A DNA stretch of 64,000 bases. It comes from Actinomycetes bacterium (GTDB lineage: Bacteria; Actinomycetota; Acidimicrobiia; Acidimicrobiales; Palsa-688). Shown piece by piece: positions 19,842 to 27,273 of the stretch (positions are counted from its first letter, which is position 1; the number at the start of each line of letters is the position of its first letter). The stretch is from the NCBI GenBank assembly GCA_021811865.1, contig JAKAQB010000003.1, positions 49,349 to 113,348 of the forward strand, in the 5' to 3' direction. Position numbers and translations under genes: made by a program. Below the pieces are notes generated by a model. That model was given only the letters and a program-made list of their open reading frames with translations, did no database searches and was not told the DNA's origin.

Positions 19842-21190
19842 GCAGCGAAGGTCGTGAACCCGACACCGATCGCGCGCGGGTGGCCGACGCCACCAGCATG
19901 CGGGAAAGCCCGATCTGGGACCGCTGTACGATCGAGGAGATCCAGTCGAAGGCCCAGCTCGGCCGCTACCGCATCACCGGTTTCTCGCTGCACCGCCGGA
20001 TCCCGAGGCTCGACGACCTCGTGTTCCTTCCGGCAGCGATGACGCGGCTGCCGCTCGAGGGCTACCGCGAGAGCTGCGAGACCAAGACGGTGCTCGGCGC
20101 GCGCCACGGGTGCGCGAAGCCGCTCGAGCTCTCGGTGCCCGTCTACATCACGTCAATGTCCTTTGGGGCGCTCTCGTGGAACGCCAAGGCCGCGCTGGGT
20201 CGTGCCGCCTCGGCGATCGGCACGTGCACGTGCACGGGCGAGGGAGGCATGCTCAGCGAGGAGCGGAAGGAGTCCTCTCTCCTCGTGTACCAGATGACCC
20301 CGTCGCGCTACATGCTCGACCTCGAGCACCTGCGCCAGGCCGACGCCATCGAGGTCGCGATGGGCCAGGGCGCGAAGCCGGGCACCGGGGGCCTGCTTCC
20401 CGGCGCCAAGGTGGCCGACCGCGTAGCCGAGATGCGGACGCTGCCCAAGAACATCGACCAGCGCTCGGCCGTGCGCCATCCCGACTTTCTCGGGGCGGAC
20501 GACATGGAGGTCAAGCTGGAGGAGTTGCGTATCGCGACCGACAACCAGGTCCCGATCTTCGTCAAGATGCCGGCGACCAGGGTGCGTGAGGACGTGAAGA
20601 TCGCGGCGAAGATCGGTGCCGACGTCATCGTCGTCGACGGCATGGAGGGCGCGACGGGCGCATCTCCCGAGCTGCTCCTCGACCACACCGGAGTCCCGAC
20701 GATCGCTGCGGTCGCCGCGGCCCGAGAGGCGCTCGAGGAGCTCGGCCTCTACGGCGAGGTGGACCTGGTCGTGTCAGGGGGCATCGGCAGCGGCGCAGAC
20801 GCGGCCAAGGCGCTCGCGCTCGGCGCCGACGCCGTCGCGATCGGCACGGCGGCGCTGATTGCGCTGAATTGCAACGCGCCGGTCCACGTGGACGACTACG
20901 CGCAGCTCGGCACCGCTCCGGGGTACTGCCACCACTGCCACACCGGGCGCTGCCCCGTCGGCATCGCGACCCAGGAGCCCGAGCTGGTCGAGCGGCTCGA
21001 CGTCGAGGAGGCCGCGGAGCGCGTCGAGAACTTCATCAACGCGATGGTGATGGAGATGACGCTGCTCGCCAAGGCGTGCGGCAAGGGTGATGTCCACGGG
21101 CTCGAGCCAGAGGATCTGCGGGCGCTCACGCTCGAGGCGGCGGCGATGGCGCGGGTTCCGCTCGCGGGGACCAACTGGGTTCCCGGGTAG
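19838..21190 (+). CDS. glxD: FMN-binding glutamate-synthase-like subunit, GlxD/MgsC-like
   Basis: The 450-residue protein is the FMN/Fe-S barrel of glutamate synthase as a separate chain. It contains ITSMSFGALSWNAK, EVAMGQGAKPGTGG, VVDGMEGATGASPELLLDHT and VSGGIGSGADAAKALALGAD for FMN and 2-oxoglutarate binding. A cysteine triad C364-C367-C372 (CHHCHTGRCPVG) fits a 3Fe-4S cluster. In MgsABC this subunit condenses the released amine with 2-oxoglutarate and reduces the imine to an N-substituted glutamate. The ATG is fixed by a 4-bp overlap with glxC and a GGAGGAG site. Function as alkylglutamate synthase is inferred from operon partners; plain glutamate synthesis is the alternative. Confidence 0.9.
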   Translation: MSSEGREPDTDRARVADATSMRESPIWDRCTIEEIQSKAQLGRYRITGFSLHRRIPRLDDLVFLPAAMTRLPLEGYRESCETKTVLGARHGCAKPLELSVPVYITSMSFGALSWNAKAALGRAASAIGTCTCTGEGGMLSEERKESSLLVYQMTPSRYMLDLEHLRQADAIEVAMGQGAKPGTGGLLPGAKVADRVAEMRTLPKNIDQRSAVRHPDFLGADDMEVKLEELRIATDNQVPIFVKMPATRVREDVKIAAKIGADVIVVDGMEGATGASPELLLDHTGVPTIAAVAAAREALEELGLYGEVDLVVSGGIGSGADAAKALALGADAVAIGTAALIALNCNAPVHVDDYAQLGTAPGYCHHCHTGRCPVGIATQEPELVERLDVEEAAERVENFINAMVMEMTLLAKACGKGDVHGLEPEDLRALTLEAAAMARVPLAGTNWVPG

Positions 21191-21288
21191 GGCGGCCGGT
21201 TCTCGGCCGATGCGGGCGGCACGGCACGATTCGGTGGACGCGCCAGCACCGTTCGGCAGGTCGGCAACCAGGAGCGAGAGGGGACGAA

Positions 21289-22605
21289 GTGGACATCGGC
21301 GAGGTGGAAGCGCATTGCAAGGAATACGAGATCCGCACGATCGAGTGCGTATTTCCTGACGCGCAGGGCCTGCCGCGCGGAAAGCGAATCCCTGCCCGGC
21401 ACTTCCTCGACACCGCCTACCACGGCTTCGAGCTGGCCAACGCCGCGCTGGTCTGGGGTCGTCGATGTGACGTGATTCAAAGCGTCGCCTACACGAACTT
21501 CGACACCGGCTACCCGGACATGGTCGCGGTGCCCGACCTCGACTCGTTCCGCCGGGTTCCCTGGCGCCCGGGTGCCGCGTCGGTGATCTGTGACTGCACC
21601 GAGCCGGACGGCCGTGAGGTCGCTGTGAGCACGCGCCACATCCTGAAGGACGTTGTCGCGCGCGCCCGGGCGCTCGGCTACGAACCGAAGGTCGGCGCGG
21701 AGCTCGAGTTCTACCTGCTCGACTCGAGCGGCCGGCCGCTCTACGAGGAGATCGACTGCTACAGCCTTACGCGGGGCGCCGTGCTCGAGCCCTTCATGCA
21801 GCGCCTGCGCGACGACCTCGCCGCGATGGGCGTCGCGATCGAAGCCTGCAACACCGAATTCGGGCCCGCCCAGGTCGAGATGAACATGCACTACGCGGAT
21901 GCGCTCGAGGCCGCGGACAACACGTTGCGCTTCAAGATGGCCGTGAAGGAGATTGCCCAGGAGATGGGCTGGCGGGCGACGTTCATGGCGAAGCCGCTCC
22001 CCGAGCAATCTGGCTCGGGGTTCCACCTCCACCAGTCGCTCGCCGGGCTCGACGGGGGCGGCAACGCCTTCGGCCCCTCGACGCCTGGCGACCTGGAAGG
22101 AGGGCTGATGGGCCGGTACCTGGCAGGCCTTCTCGAGCGCATGCCGGCCATCACGGCGCTGGGGTCTCCGACGGTGAACGCGTACAAGCGGATCGCGGAT
22201 CACAGCTTCGCGCCGACGCAGGCCTGCTGGGGGGTGGACAACCGCACCGTCGGGGTGCGCGCGATCGCGGGCCACGACGCGGCGAACCGGCTGGAGTGGC
22301 GTGGGGGAGCAGCGGACGCGAACCCGTACCTCGTCGCCGCGGCCTGCGTCGCGGCAGGGCTCGACGGAGTGGAGCGCGGGCTCGAGCCTCCTTGCCGGGT
22401 GACCGGCGACGCGTACGCGCGTACGGATCTCCCGCTGCTCCCGGTGAGCTTCGAGAGCGCTCTCGGCGTGCTCGAGCAGGATGCTTTCGTCGGGGAGCTT
22501 CTCGGAGAGTTCCGCGACGTCTTCGTCGCCCTCGGTCGTCATGAGCTTTCCCTGTGGCACGCGGCGGTCACCGACTGGGAACGTGAACGCTACATCGATG
22601 GGTGA
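21289..22605 (+). CDS. Glutamine-synthetase-family ligase (GlnA-like, gamma-glutamylamine type)
   Basis: The 438-residue protein has the GS catalytic motifs GAELEFYLLD, NTEFGPAQVEMN, SGSGFHLHQSL, NAYKRI, NRTVGVRAI and RLEWRGGAADANPYL. Divergent GS homologues in such operons (GlnT, GmaS, PuuA types) join glutamate to an amine other than ammonia with ATP hydrolysis. No adenylylation tyrosine motif of housekeeping GlnA is evident in the C-terminal part. GTG 21289 follows GAGAGGGG by 4-5 nt. Context between glxBCD and an FAD oxidase argues for synthesis of a gamma-glutamyl amide that the Glx complex then uses. The amine itself is unknown. Confidence 0.85.
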   Translation: MDIGEVEAHCKEYEIRTIECVFPDAQGLPRGKRIPARHFLDTAYHGFELANAALVWGRRCDVIQSVAYTNFDTGYPDMVAVPDLDSFRRVPWRPGAASVICDCTEPDGREVAVSTRHILKDVVARARALGYEPKVGAELEFYLLDSSGRPLYEEIDCYSLTRGAVLEPFMQRLRDDLAAMGVAIEACNTEFGPAQVEMNMHYADALEAADNTLRFKMAVKEIAQEMGWRATFMAKPLPEQSGSGFHLHQSLAGLDGGGNAFGPSTPGDLEGGLMGRYLAGLLERMPAITALGSPTVNAYKRIADHSFAPTQACWGVDNRTVGVRAIAGHDAANRLEWRGGAADANPYLVAAACVAAGLDGVERGLEPPCRVTGDAYARTDLPLLPVSFESALGVLEQDAFVGELLGEFRDVFVALGRHELSLWHAAVTDWERERYIDG

Positions 22606-22651
22606 GGCGTCGATGGGTGAGGCGTCGATGGGTGAGGCGTCGATGGGTGAG
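22596..22651 (+). repeat. 15-bp tandem repeat (3.7 copies) spanning the ligase stop codon
   Basis: CGATGGGTGAGGCGT repeats at 22596, 22611 and 22626, with a partial fourth copy at 22641. The first copy contains the end of the GS-like gene (Ile-Asp-Gly-stop), so the array is a duplication of the stop region. Each unit also contains ATGGGTGAG, so the array is open in one frame as MGEAS repeats. Confidence 0.9.
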
Positions 22652-22670
22652 GGAAGGCGTTGCGCCTTCC
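22652..22670 (+). promoter_or_regulatory. Intercistronic hairpin before the FAD oxidase gene
   Basis: GGAAGGCG (22652-22659) pairs perfectly with CGCCTTCC (22663-22670) across a 3-nt TTG loop. It abuts the GGAGGG ribosome site (22671-22676) of the next gene, so it may block 3' decay or tune translation. There is no T-tract for a classical terminator. Confidence 0.55.
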
Positions 22671-22680
22671 GGAGGGTGCC

Positions 22681-23985
22681 GTGAAGCCTCCCGAGGGGCG
22701 CCAGCCGTTCTGGCGCCTCGCACGTCGCCCTGACGTCGTGGTGATCGGCGCGGGGATAGTGGGCCTCGCGTCTGCCTATGAGCTCGCGCAGCGAAAGCTG
22801 CACGTCTGCGTGCTCGATGCCGCCGAACCGGGTGCCGGGCAGTCGAGCCGCAACTGGGGCTTCATCCGCCAGCAGGGCCGCGCAATCGAAGAGCTGCCGA
22901 TCATGATCGAGGCCTGCCGGATGTGGCGGGAGCTTCCTGGGCGTCTCGGGGCCGACCTCGAATGGGTGCAGGGTGGGAACCTCCGGCTGACCGACCAGCC
23001 GGAGCGTGCGGAGGACTACCACCGCTGGATCGAGGTCGCCCGGAGCTGCGGGCTCGACAGCCGCGTCGTCACGGACGAAGAGGTCGCGGAGATCGTGCCG
23101 GGCTTCCGTGCGCGCTTCGCGCTCGCGATCTTCACGCCGAGCGACGGGCAGGTGAACCCGGCCAGGGCGGTCGCTGCCTACTCGGGCGCGCTTGTCCCTG
23201 AGCAGGTCGACGTCTTCTCTGGATGCCCTGCCCGCTCGATCGTCACCTCCGGCGGCGCCGTCGCGGGTGTGCAGACCGACGACTGGTTCGTTCCAGCGTC
23301 GAACGTCGTGCTCGCGGCCGGTGTCGGGTCGGGCGCGCTCCTGCGGGAGCTCGGCCTCCATATGCCGGTGCAGCTGGTCGGCCAGACGGTCGCATTGACC
23401 GAGAAGGTGCCGTGGCTCACCGACGCATGCGTGTGGACCGGGCGGGTCGGTTTCCGCCAGACCGCGAGCGGCCAGGTGCTGCTATCGGCCGGAGGCCGGG
23501 GTGAGGTGGTGGCGGACCCCAGCGCGCTCCGATCGCTCCTAGCGCCGCGCCAGCTCCGCCAGGTTATCCCCATGTACTGGAAGAACCGCGAGTACCTCCA
23601 GGTGCGGCCACGCGAGGTCCTGGCGACGATCGCCAGGCGCGAGAACAACTACCACCTCGGCGGGCACGTGCGCTACGAGGACGTGGAAGAGGCGCTCGCG
23701 GCAATGGCCGAGTGCATCCCCGGCCGAGAGCGGAGGGCGGTAACGGCCTGGGCAGGCACGATCGACGGGACTCCGGACGCGCTCCCGGTCATCGACACGG
23801 TCGGCCCCGGCGCCGGGGTGGTCGTCGCGACCGGCATGAGCGGGCACGGCTTCGGCATCGCCCCGGCGGTCGGCCGGATCGTCGCCGACCTCGTGGTCAC
23901 CGGGAAGAGCCACCACGAGCTGCACCCGTTCCGCCTCGCGCGTTTCGCCGAGGGCACCGCGAAGCCCCCTCACCACCTGCTGTAG
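22681..23985 (+). CDS. DadA/SoxB-type FAD-dependent amine oxidoreductase
   Basis: The 434-residue protein opens with a Rossmann FAD motif (VVVIGAGIVGLASAYELAQ) and ends with the DAO-family closing motif (VVVATGMSGHGFGIAPAVGRIVADLV), as in sarcosine oxidase beta, D-amino-acid dehydrogenases and the MgdA subunit of N-methylglutamate dehydrogenase. It would oxidise the C-N bond of an N-substituted amino acid to glutamate plus an aldehyde. GTG 22681 has GGAGGG 4 nt upstream; TTG 22660 lies inside the hairpin and is less likely. It is the last gene of the operon and converges on an aldehyde dehydrogenase gene. Confidence 0.88.
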   Translation: MKPPEGRQPFWRLARRPDVVVIGAGIVGLASAYELAQRKLHVCVLDAAEPGAGQSSRNWGFIRQQGRAIEELPIMIEACRMWRELPGRLGADLEWVQGGNLRLTDQPERAEDYHRWIEVARSCGLDSRVVTDEEVAEIVPGFRARFALAIFTPSDGQVNPARAVAAYSGALVPEQVDVFSGCPARSIVTSGGAVAGVQTDDWFVPASNVVLAAGVGSGALLRELGLHMPVQLVGQTVALTEKVPWLTDACVWTGRVGFRQTASGQVLLSAGGRGEVVADPSALRSLLAPRQLRQVIPMYWKNREYLQVRPREVLATIARRENNYHLGGHVRYEDVEEALAAMAECIPGRERRAVTAWAGTIDGTPDALPVIDTVGPGAGVVVATGMSGHGFGIAPAVGRIVADLVVTGKSHHELHPFRLARFAEGTAKPPHHLL

Positions 23986-24027
23986 AGGAGGGGGCGGGGG
24001 GCCGGGTTGCGCGCCGCCCGGCGGCTC

Positions 24028-25470
24028 TCAGGCGAGGCTGGTCCAGACGCTCTTGGTTTCGGTGTAGGCGAGGATGGCCTCCCAGCCCATCTCGCGCCCG
24101 ACGCCCGAGGCTTTCATCCCGCCCCACGGAGCGGCAGCGTCGAGGAACGGCGGCAGGTTGATCCACACCGTGCCGGCCTTGATCGCATGCGCGAGCCGGT
24201 TGGCCGTGCCGATGTCGCGCGACCAGATGACCGCAGCCAGGCCGTAGTCCGTGTCGTTGGCGCGCTGCGCGAGCTCGTCGGCGTCGTCGTAGGGGATGAC
24301 GCTGAGGACAGGGCCGAAGATCTCCTCGCGGGCGATCGTCATCGAGTCGTCCACGTCGGCGAAGACGGTCGGCTGGTAGAAGTAGCCGCCAGCGAGCTCT
24401 CCACCTGCGCGCGCCCCGCCGGTCACGAGGCGTGCGCCCTCTGCCGCGCCGGTCCGCACGTAGCGGTCTACGCGCTCGACCTGCTCTTTGGAGATGAGTG
24501 GTCCGAGCTGGGTCGTGGGCTCCAGGCCATGGCCGAGCTGCATCTGCGACGCCACACCGCTGATTTTCTCCGCGAACTCCTCGGCGCGCTTGTGGTCGAC
24601 GTAGAAGCGCGTGTAGGCGGCACAGACCTGTCCGCAGTTCAAGAGGCCGCCCATGAGGTTGCCCTCGAGGATCGCGTCGATATCGGCATCGGGGGTCACG
24701 ATGCTCGGTGCCTTCCCCCCGAGCTCGAGCGAGACGCGTGCGAGCCGGCGGCCGGCCTCTGCAGCGATCTCCCGGCCGACCTCGGTCGAGCCGGTGAAGG
24801 AGATCTTCGCGACGTCAGGGTGGCGCACGAGGACCTGGCCGACGGCCGGGCCACCGGTCACGACGTTCACCACGCCATCTGGCACGCCCGCCTCGCAGCA
24901 GAGCTCGGCGAGGCGGAGCGTGGACAAGGGCGTCTGCTCGGCGGGCTTGATGACGACGGTGTTCCCCGTGACGAGCGCCGGCGCGAGCTTCCATGCCGCG
25001 ATCATGAAGGGGAAGTTCCACGGCGTGATCAGCCCGCACACGCCGAGCGGCTCGCGGTGATTGCGGTAGTCGACGCCGGGGATGGAGACCGGCACGGTGA
25101 GACCGTGCAGCTTGGTCGCCCAGCCCGCGTAGTAGCGGAAGTGCTCGATCGCGTTCGGCACGGAGATCTGGCTCGCGATGCCGAAGGGCTGGCCCTGGTC
25201 GCGCGTCTCGAGCTTCGCCAGCTCCTCTGCGTGCTCCTCGATGAGATCGGCGATCTTCCACAGGAGGCGTGCGCGTGCCGCCGGGAGCATCTGCGCCCAG
25301 TCCGGCGAGGAAAACGCGCGCTTGGCCGCTGCGACTGCGGCGTCGACGTCTGCAGGCGTTGCGTCGGGGACGGTGTCAATGACCTCGCCGGTCGCTGGGT
25401 CGAACGTTTCGAAGGTCCCGCCGCCTCGAGCGGTGGTCCATTCGCCGTCGATGAGCATCTTCGCGGTCAC
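24028..25470 (-). CDS. NAD(P)-dependent aldehyde dehydrogenase (ALDH superfamily)
   Basis: The 480-residue enzyme has ITPWNFPFMIAAWK, SFTGSTEVGREI, the catalytic glutamate in ELGGKAPS, catalytic cysteine C283 in LLNCGQVCAA and the closing EEIFGPVLSV and ASGVGREMGWEA. It resembles betaine/phenylacetaldehyde and PuuC-type dehydrogenases. GTG 25470 is preferred because AGGAGGG ends 3 nt upstream; ATG 25458 is an alternative. It is convergent with the FAD oxidase, and would oxidise the aldehyde released by it. It is not obviously BoxD, although the box block 10 kb away lacks that step. Confidence 0.92.
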   Translation of the reverse strand: MTAKMLIDGEWTTARGGGTFETFDPATGEVIDTVPDATPADVDAAVAAAKRAFSSPDWAQMLPAARARLLWKIADLIEEHAEELAKLETRDQGQPFGIASQISVPNAIEHFRYYAGWATKLHGLTVPVSIPGVDYRNHREPLGVCGLITPWNFPFMIAAWKLAPALVTGNTVVIKPAEQTPLSTLRLAELCCEAGVPDGVVNVVTGGPAVGQVLVRHPDVAKISFTGSTEVGREIAAEAGRRLARVSLELGGKAPSIVTPDADIDAILEGNLMGGLLNCGQVCAAYTRFYVDHKRAEEFAEKISGVASQMQLGHGLEPTTQLGPLISKEQVERVDRYVRTGAAEGARLVTGGARAGGELAGGYFYQPTVFADVDDSMTIAREEIFGPVLSVIPYDDADELAQRANDTDYGLAAVIWSRDIGTANRLAHAIKAGTVWINLPPFLDAAAPWGGMKASGVGREMGWEAILAYTETKSVWTSLA

Positions 25471-25504
25471 GGTCCCTCCTCGGGGAGTCACAAGAGAAGA
25501 CGTA

Positions 25505-25536
25505 CATCTAGTGATGTCCTCAACGTCGATGAGGAC
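25505..25536. promoter_or_regulatory. Inverted repeats upstream of the aldehyde dehydrogenase
   Basis: GTCCTCA (25516-25522) and TGAGGAC (25530-25536) form a perfect 7-bp dyad with a 7-nt loop. ACATC/GATGT (25505-25517) is a second small dyad. Thirty-five to 65 bp before the gene's start, this suits an operator, perhaps for the GntR regulator, but no proof is visible. Confidence 0.35.
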
Positions 25537-25583
25537 GATATCAGGTTGTGAGGGTGCTGGCATCCCGGTGTGGTCCGCCTCGC

Positions 25584-25709
25584 TCACCATGAGACAGCGA
25601 CCATGAGCGCGAGCACGCAGTACAAGAGATGGATTGGGATCTCTTGCTCGGTAAAGTGGAACATCGGTGAGAACGAGACGACCGTGGGGTCTTTCATCTG
25701 CCGGAAGTT
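25584..25709 (-). pseudogene. Transposase C-terminal fragment (IS1634/IS4-like)
   Basis: About 41 residues reading FRQMKDPTVVSFSPMFHF and TEQEIPIHLLYCVLALMVA match the conserved C-terminal region of IS1634-type transposases (family form: DFRQMKD, HWTDQKIRVH, YCVLAL). The frame stops right after MVAVSW, and upstream sequence loses similarity. No inverted terminal repeats are evident. It is a scar of a former insertion at the boundary between the catabolic and housekeeping regions. Confidence 0.65.
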
Positions 25710-25896
25710 CGCAGCAGATCGCAGGCCAAAGTGCGCCAGCCGGTGCGCCCCCACCTTGGGCAGGCCTGGACGTTCACACGCCGAATAGACCGTGGCGAAG
25801 TGGTCGGGGAGCAGAGCGATGGCGGTCGGGGGCGCAGCGGCGGCGCCTTGCGTCTCAGCGGTTCGTGACCGAAGTGGGTAGCGCACGCCCGTCCCG

Positions 25897-25902
25897 TATC
25901 GT
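25897..25902 (+). promoter_or_regulatory. Leaderless -10 box (TATCGT) for mca
   Basis: TATCGT is followed by 6 nt and then ATG 25909, with no ribosome site, which is the usual geometry of a leaderless actinobacterial transcript. Confidence 0.5.
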
Positions 25903-25908
25903 GATCGG

Positions 25909-26856
25909 ATGCCTGAGCCGTCCCTTCTCACCGTCCACGCCCATCCCGACGATGAGGCGTCCAAGGGTCCTGCCACGATCGCCAAGTACCACGCCCAGGG
26001 CGTTCGCACCACCCTCGTCACCTGCACCGGTGGCGAGGAAGGTGACATCCTCAACCCGGCGATGGACACCGCCGAAGCCAAGGAGCACATCGCCGAGCTC
26101 CGCCGGGAGGAGCTTGCCGAAGCGGCGCGGGTGATCGGCTACGACGAGCTCGTCTGGCTCGGCTACCGCGACTCGGGGATGCTTGACAGCCCGGCCAATG
26201 CAGATCAGCGCAGCTTCTCCCGCGCTGCCCTCGACGAGGCTGTCGGGCGGCTCGTCGCGGTTATCCGCCGGGTCCGGCCACAGGTCATGGTCACCTATCC
26301 CGAGGACCAATCGGGCTACCCGCACCCGGATCACCTGCGCGTCCACGAGATCTCCGTGCACGCCTTCGAGGCGGCCGCCGACCCGGACCGGTACCCCGGC
26401 GCCGGTGATCCCTGGGCGCCAGCCCGCCTGTACGCGAACGGCTGGTCCACCCAGCGGATGCGGGCCATCCACGACAAGTTCCTCGAGTTGGGGCTGGAAT
26501 CTCCCTTCGAGAGAGAGCGCCTCGCCCGCTTGCTCGCCACCCCGGAGGAGCCAGCCGCTGGCGCAGTACCCCCGACGCGCATCGACGTCACCGGCTACAC
26601 CGAGGTTCGCCGGTTGGGCCTGCTCGCCCACCGGACCCAGGTCGATCCCAACTCGCCGCACTGGTTTGGCCTGCCGCCGGATGTCGCCGACGGGATCTAC
26701 CCGATCGACGACTACCAGCTCCTCCGCAGCCGCGTGACGCCGGCCGGTGACGGTGGGACGGACTTGTTCGCGGGACTTCGCAGCAGCGACGGCGAGGTGC
26801 GATCAGACCGCAGCCGGAGCCCGGTCGCCGGCGCTGGTGTCAGCGCCCGGGACTGA
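25909..26856 (+). CDS. mca: Mycothiol S-conjugate amidase (PIG-L/LmbE family)
   Basis: The 315-residue protein carries the zinc-binding AHPDDE motif at residues 11-16, a second metal segment SGYPHPDHLRVHE and the Mca-specific region TCTGGEEGDILNP and GYRDSGML. Mca cleaves mycothiol S-conjugates to release mercapturic acids during detoxification; the closely related MshB deacetylates a mycothiol precursor. The length and the C-terminal part (LLAHRTQVDPNSPHWF) favour Mca. Mycothiol enzymes are restricted to Actinomycetota and support the taxonomic call. The start is ATG 25909 behind a leaderless -10 box. Confidence 0.88.
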   Translation: MPEPSLLTVHAHPDDEASKGPATIAKYHAQGVRTTLVTCTGGEEGDILNPAMDTAEAKEHIAELRREELAEAARVIGYDELVWLGYRDSGMLDSPANADQRSFSRAALDEAVGRLVAVIRRVRPQVMVTYPEDQSGYPHPDHLRVHEISVHAFEAAADPDRYPGAGDPWAPARLYANGWSTQRMRAIHDKFLELGLESPFERERLARLLATPEEPAAGAVPPTRIDVTGYTEVRRLGLLAHRTQVDPNSPHWFGLPPDVADGIYPIDDYQLLRSRVTPAGDGGTDLFAGLRSSDGEVRSDRSRSPVAGAGVSARD

Positions 26857-26866
26857 CCTGAACGCC

Positions 26867-26872
26867 TACGCT
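26867..26872 (+). promoter_or_regulatory. Leaderless -10 box (TACGCT) for the SCP2 gene
   Basis: TACGCT, 8 nt, then ATG 26881, without a ribosome site. It lies in the 24-bp gap behind mca, so the SCP2 gene may have its own start in addition to read-through. Confidence 0.45.
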
Positions 26873-26880
26873 CGGGCCCG

Positions 26881-27246
26881 ATGATCGCGGAGGCATTGCG
26901 GCAAGCAGTCGAGCTCGGCTCGGAGCTGCCCGGCGCGCCGGGGGTCAGTGGCACCGTCGTGCTCGTGCTCCCTGGGCAGCCAGAAGGCGACCGGGTGACC
27001 GCGACGGTCTGGGCGGACGGCCGGCCCGTGGATGTCCTCGACAGCCCTCCGGCGGTCGCCGACCTGACACTCACCCTGGCGGCTGAGGAGGCCGACGCCG
27101 TCGCGCTGGGCCAACTGACCCCGAGCGTCGCCTACATGCAGGGACGGCTGAAGACAGCCGGCGACAACCGGCTGCTGCTGGCTGTGCTCGCGGCGACGAC
27201 CACGCCGGCGTTCGCTCGCTGGCGCAGCAGCCTGGACTGTGGCTGA
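26881..27246 (+). CDS. SCP2 sterol-binding-domain protein
   Basis: The 121-residue protein ends with a segment typical of bacterial SCP2-like carriers (ALGQLTPSVAYMQGRLKTAGDN). Such domains bind acyl-CoA or other lipids in a hydrophobic cavity; the physiological ligand here is unknown. It lies 24 bp after mca and 27 bp before murF on the same strand. The small size equals a single SCP2 domain with no extra parts. Confidence 0.75.
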   Translation: MIAEALRQAVELGSELPGAPGVSGTVVLVLPGQPEGDRVTATVWADGRPVDVLDSPPAVADLTLTLAAEEADAVALGQLTPSVAYMQGRLKTAGDNRLLLAVLAATTTPAFARWRSSLDCG

Positions 27247-27273
27247 CGGATGCACTGACGGGTTCGCCGACGG

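Noticed and set aside
24028..25470. Aldehyde dehydrogenase as BoxD of the box pathway
   Set aside because: Sequence pattern is of the betaine/phenylacetaldehyde type and it is paired with the amine operon; BoxD cannot be excluded but is not supported.
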